A DNA stretch of 5,937 bases from Eubacteriales Family XIII. Incertae Sedis bacterium (GTDB lineage: Bacteria > Bacillota > Clostridia > Peptostreptococcales > Anaerovoracaceae), in NCBI GenBank assembly GCA_031269205.1, contig JAISZM010000170.1, forward strand, positions 1-5,937, read 5' to 3'. Positions 1-5,158 of the stretch are shown piece by piece. Every line of letters begins with the position of its first letter. Position 1 is the stretch's first letter. Made by a program: the position numbers and the translations under genes. Under the pieces are notes generated by a model. The model was given only the letters and a program-made list of their open reading frames with translations, was not told the origin of the DNA and did not search any database.

Positions 1-890
1 CCATCGTAGGCATCGCGGGACTCGAACCCACGATGGAAGCCGTGAAAAAGGGAGGACTCAGCGTGGCCCTCGCGAACAAGGAGTCGCTCGTGACGGCCGG
101 GCGCATGGTCATGGACGCGGCGGAGAAGTCGTCCGTGCCCGTCATTCCCGTGGACAGCGAGCACAGCGCCATATTTCAATGCTTGGCCGGAAACGATGAG
201 AACAGCATACGCCGGATCATACTCACGGCCTCGGGAGGGCCGTTCAGGGGGTTCACCCGCAGTCGCCTCTCGTCCGTGACGGTCGGCGACGCGCTCATCC
301 ACCCGAACTGGAAGATGGGGCGCAAGATCACGATAGACTCGGCGACCATGATGAACAAAGCCTTTGAGATAATAGAGGCGAAATGGCTGTACGGCGTGGA
401 CGTCGGCAACATAGAGGTGGTCATTCACCCGCAGAGCATAGTCCACTCGCTCGTCGAGTTCGGCGACGGGGCGTTGATGGCTCAGCTCGGCCACCCCGAC
501 ATGAAAGTGCCGATATCTTACGCCTTTTCGGAACCGAAGCGCTGGACGACGGATACGAGGAGTCTCGATCTCATCGCGTTGCGCTCACTCTATTTCGAGG
601 AACCGTCGAACGAGGCGCGCCGCAGCCTCGACCTCGCCTACCGGGTCATGCGCGAGAGCGAAACGGCGGGGCGCGACAGCGGCGCCGTCGCGCTGAACGG
701 CGCAAACGAGGAACTGGTGAAACTCTTCCTCGAAGGCAAGATACAGTTCCTCGACATCATAGGCACGCTTGAGTACGTCATAGACGCGCACGCTCCAGGG
801 GTGATCCGCGACGTGGCCGACGTGTTCGAAGCGGATGGCTGGGCGCGCGCCATGGCGCGGGAGCATGTGGAGCACAGAGCCATCGGATAA
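1..890 (+). CDS. dxr: 1-deoxy-D-xylulose 5-phosphate reductoisomerase (5' truncated by window edge)
   Basis: This cytosolic enzyme converts 1-deoxy-D-xylulose 5-phosphate to 2-C-methyl-D-erythritol 4-phosphate with NADPH and a divalent metal, the committed step of the MEP isoprenoid pathway. The reading frame is open from base 3 (reading IVGIAGLEPT) to the TAA at 888-890, giving 295 residues of a family that is usually about 385-400 long, so roughly the first 90-100 residues with the NADPH-binding glycine motif are missing. Numbering from base 3, I see ALANKESLV (23-30), the metal and substrate motif VDSEHSAIF (Asp51, Glu53), SGGPFR (from Ser77), HPNWKMG (from His100) and IDSATMMNKAFE (Asn118, Lys119, Glu122, matching E. 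coli N227, K228, E231). The ATG at 33 is internal and is not the start. The frame is intact with no sign of decay. No gene follows on the same strand for about 600 nt, so this is the end of its transcription unit; rseP, a frequent downstream neighbour of dxr, is absent here. Confidence 0.96.
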   Translation, partial: IVGIAGLEPTMEAVKKGGLSVALANKESLVTAGRMVMDAAEKSSVPVIPVDSEHSAIFQCLAGNDENSIRRIILTASGGPFRGFTRSRLSSVTVGDALIHPNWKMGRKITIDSATMMNKAFEIIEAKWLYGVDVGNIEVVIHPQSIVHSLVEFGDGALMAQLGHPDMKVPISYAFSEPKRWTTDTRSLDLIALRSLYFEEPSNEARRSLDLAYRVMRESETAGRDSGAVALNGANEELVKLFLEGKIQFLDIIGTLEYVIDAHAPGVIRDVADVFEADGWARAMAREHVEHRAIG

Positions 891-904
891 AAACATCACG
901 CCGT

Positions 905-928
905 CGGCGCGGACAAGGAGTCCGCGCT
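905..928. terminator. Hairpin between convergent dxr and hypA-like genes, possible bidirectional terminator
   Basis: GCGCGGAC (907-914) and GTCCGCGC (920-927) form a perfect 8-bp stem with a 5-nt loop, and G906-T928 can add a wobble pair. It starts 17 nt after the dxr stop and contains the first base of the hypA-like stop codon (TAG, complement of 927-929). The position between two converging genes is typical of a shared terminator. No uninterrupted T run follows directly on either strand: the + strand continues into a pyrimidine-rich stretch, and on the - strand a run of five T begins about 14 nt past the stem. It may therefore be a weak intrinsic terminator or a transcript-end stabilising structure. 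Confidence 0.45.
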
Positions 929-1214
929 ACTCCTCAATTTCTATCTCTTTGATGAAAAAGTCGGCGCCCTCTATGCTCTCTATTTCGAGATCCGCTCCCC
1001 CGAGCGGGCTGTCGTTCACGGCGAGCGGCCATATCTCTTTGATGTAGGACGGGACATAGGATGAGCGCTCGCCCACCTGCAGGGCGACGCGCGTGACCCT
1101 GAGACTGACTCCGTCGCCCGCCGCCGCGGTTTCGGCGGCGCCGTCCGCTTGCCTCGCCTTCAGGTATTCCTCCACGGTATCGACGACCGCGCTTATAACG
1201 CTCAATTCATGCAC
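927..1214 (-). CDS. HypA/HybF-like protein lacking the zinc ribbon
   Basis: The 95-residue product resembles HypA, the nickel metallochaperone that delivers Ni to [NiFe] hydrogenase maturation (and urease in some species). It begins MHELSVISAVVDTVEEY, with the Met1-His2-Glu3 end that binds nickel in HypA, followed by VTRVALQVGE (40-49), VPSYIKEIW (54-62) and GADLEIESIEG (73-83), all at the expected places of the HypA alpha/beta domain. It then jumps to FFIKEIEIEE (86-95), which looks like the last strand of ordinary HypA. The segment between them, normally about 35-40 residues with two CxxC motifs, is absent, and the protein has no cysteine at all. An Ala/Gly-rich insert of about 12 residues (23-35) follows the first helix. 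The start is GTG at 1214-1212, preceded by AGGGG (1224-1220) five bases away; it is the only start giving the MHE end. Transcribed divergently from the NifU-like gene. Family assignment is fairly sure; function as a Ni chaperone is doubtful. No hydrogenase gene is visible nearby. Confidence 0.75.
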   Translation of the reverse strand: MHELSVISAVVDTVEEYLKARQADGAAETAAAGDGVSLRVTRVALQVGERSSYVPSYIKEIWPLAVNDSPLGGADLEIESIEGADFFIKEIEIEE

Positions 1215-1332
1215 TTCCGCCCCTGTTACTAAATATACCGGACATAGATGTTATATTACCACAAAAGCGCGCGGGGTTGGAGAGACCGTTCTCGCGGTTC
1301 TTGTGCGATAATTCTGACTGTTTTCCTATGCC

Positions 1333-1361
1333 TTGCAAAAGAGGCCGGCGAGGGCTATACT
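1333..1361 (+). promoter_or_regulatory. Sigma70-type promoter for the NifU-like/abfD cluster
   Basis: TTGCAA at 1333-1338 and TATACT at 1356-1361 are separated by exactly 17 bp. Four of six bases match the -35 consensus (TTGACA) and five of six the -10 consensus (TATAAT). A transcript would start near 1368 and leave about 130 nt before the GTG start of the NifU-like gene. It is the best promoter I can see in the divergent intergenic region and points at the cluster. This is inferred from sequence only. Confidence 0.6.
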
Positions 1362-1367
1362 GAAAAA

Positions 1368-1497
1368 GATAAAATGCGCGTCCAGCCGTTTGCTGTGTGC
1401 GGAGGCGCGTACTGGTGGCCCGTGATGATTCGGATCCGTTTTGTGGAGACCGTCGTTATCCGTCGCCTCTGAAATCGGAGTCGAAGTCGGAGTCGGA
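1368..1497 (+). promoter_or_regulatory. Long, potentially structured 5' leader of the NifU-like/abfD transcript
   Basis: Between the predicted transcript start and the NifU-like start lie about 130 nt with complementary segments: 1400-1407 can pair with 1464-1471 (CGGAGGCG with CGCCTCTG, one G-U pair), and nested inside it CGGAT (1431-1435) can pair with ATCCG (1458-1462). The helix closes just before the GGAG repeats that serve as ribosome binding site. A 32-codon reading frame, ATG at 1374 to TGA at 1470-1472, spans the same segment but has no ribosome binding site and contains a Trp-Trp pair of no evident meaning. I do not recognise a known riboswitch class. Confidence 0.3.
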
Positions 1498-1500
1498 GTG
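1477..1500 (+). repeat. Tandem hexamer GGAGTC, four units, containing the RBS of the NifU-like gene
   Basis: Four consecutive 6-bp units read GGAGTC, GAAGTC, GGAGTC, GGAGTG (1477-1500), preceded by a more divergent unit, GAAATC. The third unit provides GGAG at 1489-1492, five bases before the GTG codon at 1498, and the last unit ends in that GTG. The repeat thus makes up both the ribosome binding site and the start codon. In the frame of the gene it would encode alternating Gly/Glu-Val, which does not look like part of the NifU-like domain. Confidence 0.7.
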
Positions 1501-1788
1501 AGCGTCGAAACAGAGATCAAAAAAATACTTGAGGACAGGGTGAATCCCCTGCTCGCGAAGCATTACGGTGCGGCCGAGTTCACGGGATATGAGGACGGGG
1601 TGGTCTATGTGAGGCTGACCGGAGCGTGTTCGACGTGTCCAGCCGCGCAGTTCACGATAGAGGATGTCGTCCGCGCCGAGGTGAAGGCTGCGCTTCCGGC
1701 GGTTGACGACGTGGCGCTCGACACGAGCGTCAGCAGCGATATTATAGATTTTGCTAAGAGAATCCTCAATAAAGAGGAAATCTTATAG
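1498..1788 (+). CDS. NifU-like (NifU C-terminal domain) Fe-S scaffold or carrier protein
   Basis: A stand-alone NifU C-terminal domain protein (also called Nfu type), which holds a [4Fe-4S] cluster between subunits and passes it to target enzymes in the cytosol. From the GTG at 1498 the product has 96 residues, the usual size for the free-standing domain. It opens with ETEIKKILEDRVNPLLAKHYG, the typical first helix, then a beta region (GVVYVRLTGAC), the cluster-binding motif C44-S-T-C47-P followed by the helix QFTIEDVVRAEVKAAL. The frame stays open upstream to a TTG at 1441, but the extra residues are encoded by the hexamer repeat and do not resemble the family, so GTG 1498 is preferred. The gene ends with TAG at 1786-1788, 22 nt before abfD, and is probably co-transcribed with it. 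AbfD needs a [4Fe-4S] cluster, so dedicated cluster supply is a reasonable inference but is not shown. Confidence 0.88.
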   Translation: MSVETEIKKILEDRVNPLLAKHYGAAEFTGYEDGVVYVRLTGACSTCPAAQFTIEDVVRAEVKAALPAVDDVALDTSVSSDIIDFAKRILNKEEIL

Positions 1789-1796
1789 TTGTTTTG

Positions 1797-1803
1797 AAGG
1801 AGG
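1797..1803 (+). promoter_or_regulatory. Ribosome binding site of abfD
   Basis: AAGGAGG, a near-perfect Shine-Dalgarno sequence, lies seven bases before the ATG at 1811. It settles the start of abfD: the same frame is open 20 codons further upstream (TTG at 1751), but that would overlap the end of the NifU-like gene and has no comparable site. Confidence 0.85.
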
Positions 1804-1810
1804 AATAAAA

Positions 1811-3292
1811 ATGGCATTGATGACAGGCGAGCAGTATATCGAGAGTTTGCGCAAACTCAACACGAAGGTCTATATGTTCGGTCAGAAGATAGACAACTGG
1901 GTGGATCATCCGATCATTCGCCCGTCAATCAACTGCCTGAAGATGACCTACGATCTCGCGCAAGATCCCGAACACGAGGATCTGATGACCGCGACGTCGA
2001 ACCTGACAGGCGCCAAGGTGAACCGCTTCAGCCATCTTCATCAGAGTACGGACGACCTGAAGAAGAAGGTCAAGATGCAGCGTCTGCTCGGTCAGAAGAC
2101 GGCTTCGTGCTTCCAACGCTGTGTCGGGATGGACGCGTTCAACGCGATGTTCTCCACGACATATGAGATGGACAAGACGCACGGCACGTCCTATCACGAG
2201 AGATTCAAGAAGTATCTGACGTACATACAGGACAAGGATATCGTCGTCGATGGAGCTATGACGGATCCTAAGGGCGACCGCGGCAAGGCGCAGGGCGCGC
2301 AAGCCGATCCGGATCTCTTCGTCCGCATCGTGTCGAAGAACGATGAAGGCATCGTCGTGCGCGGGGCGAAGGCGCACCAGACGGGTTCTATCAATTCCCA
2401 TGAACATCTCATCATGCCGACCCAGGCGGTGAGCGAGGACGACAAGCAATACGCCGTCGCATTCGCCGTTCCGTCGGACGCTGAGGGGCTGTTCATGATC
2501 TACGGCCGTCAGTCCTGCGACACGCGCAAGCTCGAGAAGGACGCGGATGTCGATCTCGGCAACAAGCGGTTCGGCGGGCAGGAGGCGCTCGTCGTATTTG
2601 ACGACGTATTCGTGCCGTGGGATCGCGTGTTCATGTGTGAGGAAGCCGATTTTTCGGGTATGCTCGTAGAACGTTTCGCGGGTTACCACCGTCAGTCGTA
2701 CGGTGGCTGCAAGGTCGGCGTCGGCGATGTCATCATCGGCGCCGCGGCGCTCGCGGCCGACTATAACGGCGCGGCCAAAGCTTCGCACGTCAAGGACAAG
2801 CTCATCGAGATGACGCACCTGAACGAAACGCTCTACTGCTGCGGCATCGCGTGTTCAACGGAGGGCTATCCGACGGACGCCGGCAACTATCAGATCGATC
2901 TTCTGCTCGCGAACGTCTGCAAACAGAACATTACGCGCTTCCCATACGAGATAATCAGACTCGCCGAGGATATCGCGGGTGGACTCATGGTCACGATGCC
3001 TTCACAGGCGGATTTCCGCTCCGATCTGAAGGTGCCGACGAAGTCGGATATGACGGTCGGTCAGTGGGCCAACAAGTTCTTCGTCGGCGTGGACGGCGTG
3101 CCTACGGAGAACCGTATGCGCGTGCTGCGCTTCATCGAAAACGTCGCGCTCGGCACGGCCGCGGTCGGCTACCGTACGGAGTCAATGCACGGCGCGGGTT
3201 CGCCGCAGGCGCAGCGCATCATGATAGCCAGGCAGGGCAATATCGCGGCGAAAAAAGAGCTGGCGAAGGCTATCGCGGGTATCAAAGACTGA
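1811..3292 (+). CDS. abfD: 4-hydroxybutyryl-CoA dehydratase / vinylacetyl-CoA delta-isomerase
   Basis: This cytosolic, oxygen-sensitive enzyme dehydrates 4-hydroxybutyryl-CoA to crotonyl-CoA by a ketyl-radical mechanism using FAD and a [4Fe-4S] cluster, and also isomerises vinylacetyl-CoA. The 493-residue product (490 in the Clostridium aminobutyricum enzyme) looks very close to that enzyme from memory throughout. The cluster ligands are present: Cys100 and Cys104 in TASCFQRCVG, and His293 and Cys300 in GYHRQSYGGCK, matching C99, C103, H292 and C299; Tyr297 and Lys301 are kept. Glu258 in FGGQEAL and the Glu457 motif RTESMHGAGSPQ (455-466) are also intact, as are MTDPKGDR (150-157) and HQTGSINSHEH (189-199). 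ATG 1811 is chosen for its strong ribosome binding site and the match to the known N-terminus (MTAEQYIESLRKL in C. aminobutyricum). It follows the NifU-like gene by 22 nt. Related HpaB-type flavin monooxygenases share the fold but lack the cluster ligands, so the assignment is firm. Confidence 0.98.
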   Translation: MALMTGEQYIESLRKLNTKVYMFGQKIDNWVDHPIIRPSINCLKMTYDLAQDPEHEDLMTATSNLTGAKVNRFSHLHQSTDDLKKKVKMQRLLGQKTASCFQRCVGMDAFNAMFSTTYEMDKTHGTSYHERFKKYLTYIQDKDIVVDGAMTDPKGDRGKAQGAQADPDLFVRIVSKNDEGIVVRGAKAHQTGSINSHEHLIMPTQAVSEDDKQYAVAFAVPSDAEGLFMIYGRQSCDTRKLEKDADVDLGNKRFGGQEALVVFDDVFVPWDRVFMCEEADFSGMLVERFAGYHRQSYGGCKVGVGDVIIGAAALAADYNGAAKASHVKDKLIEMTHLNETLYCCGIACSTEGYPTDAGNYQIDLLLANVCKQNITRFPYEIIRLAEDIAGGLMVTMPSQADFRSDLKVPTKSDMTVGQWANKFFVGVDGVPTENRMRVLRFIENVALGTAAVGYRTESMHGAGSPQAQRIMIARQGNIAAKKELAKAIAGIKD

Positions 3293-3310
3293 CGCGAAGG
3301 TTCTATAGTT

Positions 3311-3598
3311 TTGCTCGTGGGTTTTAAATTTTGCGGTGGCTGCAACCCGGTATATGACCGACGCGCCGCCTACGAAAAAATAAGGAGCGATGTCTGTGTC
3401 CGCGCCGCCGAAAGGGGCGTGGAGGTGAGTTTTGAGCCGGTGCGGGAGGGCGTCCGATATGACGCTCTCCTTGTAATTTGCGGATGTGCGAACCGCTGCG
3501 CAAGCCTGACGGCGTACGATCCGGAGGCGCCCCGCGTCTACGTGTACGGCGAAGGCGGCGTGTCCGACGCCGGGTTGCGGCTCGCGGCGCTCGTATGA
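3311..3598 (+). CDS. Small cysteine-motif protein of unknown function in the 4-hydroxybutyrate cluster
   Basis: A 95-residue protein I cannot assign to a named family. Its N-terminus reads GFKFCGGCNPVYDRR, with a CxxC pair at Cys8 and Cys11, and its second half has LLVICGCANRCAS, with Cys57, Cys59 and Cys63 after a hydrophobic strand; Cys29 is a sixth cysteine. The pattern FCGGCNPxxDR plus a late CxC-x3-C suggests a compact metal- or Fe-S-binding or redox protein; no signal peptide or membrane segment is seen. The start is uncertain: TTG 3311 has AAGG (3297-3300) ten bases upstream, while GTG 3317 gives a 93-residue form. It begins 18 nt after abfD and runs in the same direction, so co-transcription is likely. 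My recollection is that similar small proteins occur in anaerobic Firmicutes as hypothetical proteins, but I cannot confirm it here. A helper for AbfD or electron-transfer role would be guesswork from position. Confidence 0.8.
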   Translation: MLVGFKFCGGCNPVYDRRAAYEKIRSDVCVRAAERGVEVSFEPVREGVRYDALLVICGCANRCASLTAYDPEAPRVYVYGEGGVSDAGLRLAALV

Positions 3599-3607
3599 GC
3601 AGTGTTT

Positions 3608-3626
3608 GGGCGCGGCAAGGTCGCCC
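3608..3626 (+). other. Small hairpin after the cysteine-protein gene
   Basis: GGGCG (3608-3612) can pair with CGCCC (3622-3626) around a 9-nt loop, starting 10 nt after the stop codon of the cysteine-protein gene. No T run follows, so it is not a convincing terminator; it might attenuate or stabilise the transcript between this gene and abfT. The rest of the 114-nt gap holds only the translation signals of abfT. Confidence 0.3.
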
Positions 3627-3680
3627 GTAAAACCCGTATGTTGATAGGGTGGGAACTGAAGTCGTCGCGCAAGAGTTGAC

Positions 3681-3735
3681 AGGAGAATGTAGGAGAATGA
3701 AAGGGGCTGACCATGGGATGGAGAGAGCATTATAA
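3681..3735 (+). promoter_or_regulatory. abfT translation-initiation region with duplicated AGGAGAATG and an overlapping mini-ORF
   Basis: AGGAGAATG occurs twice, at 3681-3689 and 3691-3699. The first ATG is followed at once by TAG. The second (3697) opens a 12-codon frame, MKGADHGMERAL, that ends with TAA at 3733-3735, inside abfT and in another frame. The real abfT start at 3713 has its own site, AAGGGG (3701-3706), six bases away. The mini-ORF is seen in the sequence; whether it is translated, and so affects abfT, is unknown. Confidence 0.4.
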
Positions 3736-5023
3736 GGAGCGCAAGGTGAACGCGGCCGAAGCGGTGGGTCGCATCGGGGGCGGTAGTCACGTCGTGCTTG
3801 CACACTGCGCCGGAGAGCCTGCCGCGCTGACGCGCGCTATGGTCGAAAACGCGGATCGTTACGACAATGTGGTCATACACCACATGGTAAGGCTCGGGCC
3901 GATCGACTACGCGACGCCCGGTCTCGAAAAGAAATGTCGTGTAGAACCGTGGTTCAGCGGGATCAACGCGAGAGCAGCGATATCCGAGGGGCGCGGAGAT
4001 TTTGCTCCCGTGTTTTTTCACGAGGTGCCCATCCTCATACGCGCGGGGCGGCTCGGGTGTGATGTGGCGCTCATCAGCGTGAGTCCACCTGACGAGAACG
4101 GGTTCGTCAGTACGGGCGTTTCCGTCGACTACACGCATCAGGCGGTCAGGACGGCACAGTACGTGGTGGCGCAGGTCAACCCGCGTATGCCGAGGACGCT
4201 GGGCGAGAGTTTTCTTCACGTCACGGAGATCGACGCGTTCGTCGAAGCGGAGGATGAACTCTTCGAGGTCACGCCTCCGAAGATCACCGACGTGGAGCGC
4301 GCCATCGGGGAGCACTGCGCGTCTCTCGTCGAGAACGGATCCACTCTCCAGCTCGGCATAGGAGCTATTCCCGACGCGGTGATGTTATTTCTCAAAGACA
4401 AGAAGGATATCGGCATTCATTCGGAGATGATAGCGGACGGCACGCTCGAACTTTACAACAGCGGCGTCATCAACAACGCTCTCAAATCGGAGAACAAGGG
4501 CAAGATGACGGTCACCTTTCTCATGGGTACGCGGGCGCTCTACGACTTTGCGCACGACAACCCGGCCATTGAGGTCAGACCCGTCGACTACGTGAACCAC
4601 CCGATCACGATCTCCCGCCAATATAAGATGGTGTGCATTAACTCGGCCATGCAGGTTGACCTCATGGGACAGGTCAACGCCGAGGCGATCGGCTTCAACC
4701 AGTTCTCCGGCGTGGGCGGGCAGGTCGACTTTGTGCGCGGCGCGTCGATGGCCGAGGGCGGCAAGTCGATAATCGCGATGCCATCCGTCACGGTCAAAAA
4801 AGACGGGACTGCCATCTCGAAGATAGTTTCCTCCCTCGACGAGGGCGCGCCTGTCACGACCTCGCGCTGTGACGTCGACTACGTGGTGACGGAGTTCGGC
4901 ATCGCGGCGATGAAAGGAAAGTCGCTCAGGCAGCGCGCTAAGAACCTCATACAGATAGCCTATCCCGACGCGCGCGACTCGTTAAAGGAGGAATTTGAGA
5001 GGCGGTTTAAGGAGAAGCTGTGA
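3713..5023 (+). CDS. abfT: 4-hydroxybutyrate CoA-transferase
   Basis: A class I CoA-transferase of the AbfT/Cat2 type that moves CoA from acetyl-CoA, butyryl-CoA or a similar donor to 4-hydroxybutyrate, producing the substrate of AbfD in the cytosol. The 436-residue product matches the family in length and along its whole extent. It begins MGWREHYKERKVNAAEAV, like C. kluyveri Cat2 (MEWEEIYKEK), which supports ATG 3713. Visible motifs are FFHEVP (101-106), PRTLGESFLHVTEID (160-174), GIGAIPDAV (215-223), the catalytic glutamate Glu238 in IHSEMIADG, VTFLMGT (267-273), the glycine-rich CoA site GVGGQVDFVRGAS (333-345) and TTSRCDVDYVVTEFG (382-396). Glu238 has the same number as in the C. aminobutyricum enzyme, and by memory the sequence is nearer to AbfT than to Cat2. 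Acetate CoA-transferase is a possible secondary activity, but the abfD and 4hbD neighbours point to 4-hydroxybutyrate. Confidence 0.97.
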   Translation: MGWREHYKERKVNAAEAVGRIGGGSHVVLAHCAGEPAALTRAMVENADRYDNVVIHHMVRLGPIDYATPGLEKKCRVEPWFSGINARAAISEGRGDFAPVFFHEVPILIRAGRLGCDVALISVSPPDENGFVSTGVSVDYTHQAVRTAQYVVAQVNPRMPRTLGESFLHVTEIDAFVEAEDELFEVTPPKITDVERAIGEHCASLVENGSTLQLGIGAIPDAVMLFLKDKKDIGIHSEMIADGTLELYNSGVINNALKSENKGKMTVTFLMGTRALYDFAHDNPAIEVRPVDYVNHPITISRQYKMVCINSAMQVDLMGQVNAEAIGFNQFSGVGGQVDFVRGASMAEGGKSIIAMPSVTVKKDGTAISKIVSSLDEGAPVTTSRCDVDYVVTEFGIAAMKGKSLRQRAKNLIQIAYPDARDSLKEEFERRFKEKL

Positions 5024-5158
5024 GGCTTCGCGCCCGGTGGGGTGAAACCGTTTACGGCGGGACTCACCCTCTGCCCGTAATTCGGATAAGACGCAGATAT
5101 ATGCGGTAATAATCACTAACTGTTTGTTTTTTGAAGCTTGAAAGAAAGAAGGTCTGTC
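5024..5158 (+). other. abfT-4hbD intergenic region with a branched hairpin
   Basis: The 135-nt gap is the longest inside the cluster. GGGTGA (5040-5045) can pair with TCACCC (5064-5069), enclosing a small CCG-TTTA-CGG hairpin (5048-5057), and CGCA/TGCG (5092-5095 with 5102-5105) makes another short stem. An AT-rich stretch with TTTGTTTTTTG (about 5123-5133) follows, but no stem lies directly before it, so I do not call a terminator. I found no -35/-10 pair with good spacing. The 4hbD ribosome binding site, AGAAGG (5147-5152), lies six bases before its ATG. The drop in GC relative to the genes suggests a regulatory spacer, perhaps with its own promoter. Confidence 0.35.

Noticed and set aside
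1214..1260. TATATT (complement of 1232-1237) as -10 of the hypA-like promoter
   Set aside because: No acceptable -35 lies 16-18 bp upstream, and the implied leader would be only about ten bases long, leaving the RBS at the very 5' end.
1283..1302. Short inverted repeat (AGACCG with CGGTTCT, one bulge) in the divergent intergenic region as an operator or terminator
   Set aside because: The stem is short and bulged, has no T run, and matches no operator I recognise.
1374..1472. 32-codon leader ORF with a Trp-Trp pair as an attenuation peptide
   Set aside because: No ribosome binding site precedes the ATG, two Trp codons have no link to the genes downstream, and no terminator/antiterminator pair with a T run follows.
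1441..1497. TTG at 1441 as start of the NifU-like gene (115 residues)
   Set aside because: The additional N-terminal residues come from leader and hexamer repeat sequence and do not match the family, whereas GTG 1498 gives the expected N-terminus and has a GGAG site.
1925..2818. Open frame of nearly 300 codons on the - strand inside abfD
   Set aside because: It is the complement of a highly conserved abfD coding region, and its translation is Arg/Val/Leu-rich with no recognisable motif.
3676..3704. Perfect -35 box TTGACA upstream of abfT as a promoter
   Set aside because: At 16-18 bp downstream there is only GA-rich sequence with no resemblance to TATAAT, and the hexamer overlaps the AGGAG repeats.
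3182..4315. Long open frame on the - strand opposite abfD, the cysteine protein and abfT
   Set aside because: It lies antisense to recognised genes, has low-complexity Arg/His-rich composition with no family resemblance, and is explained by the codon bias of the + strand genes.
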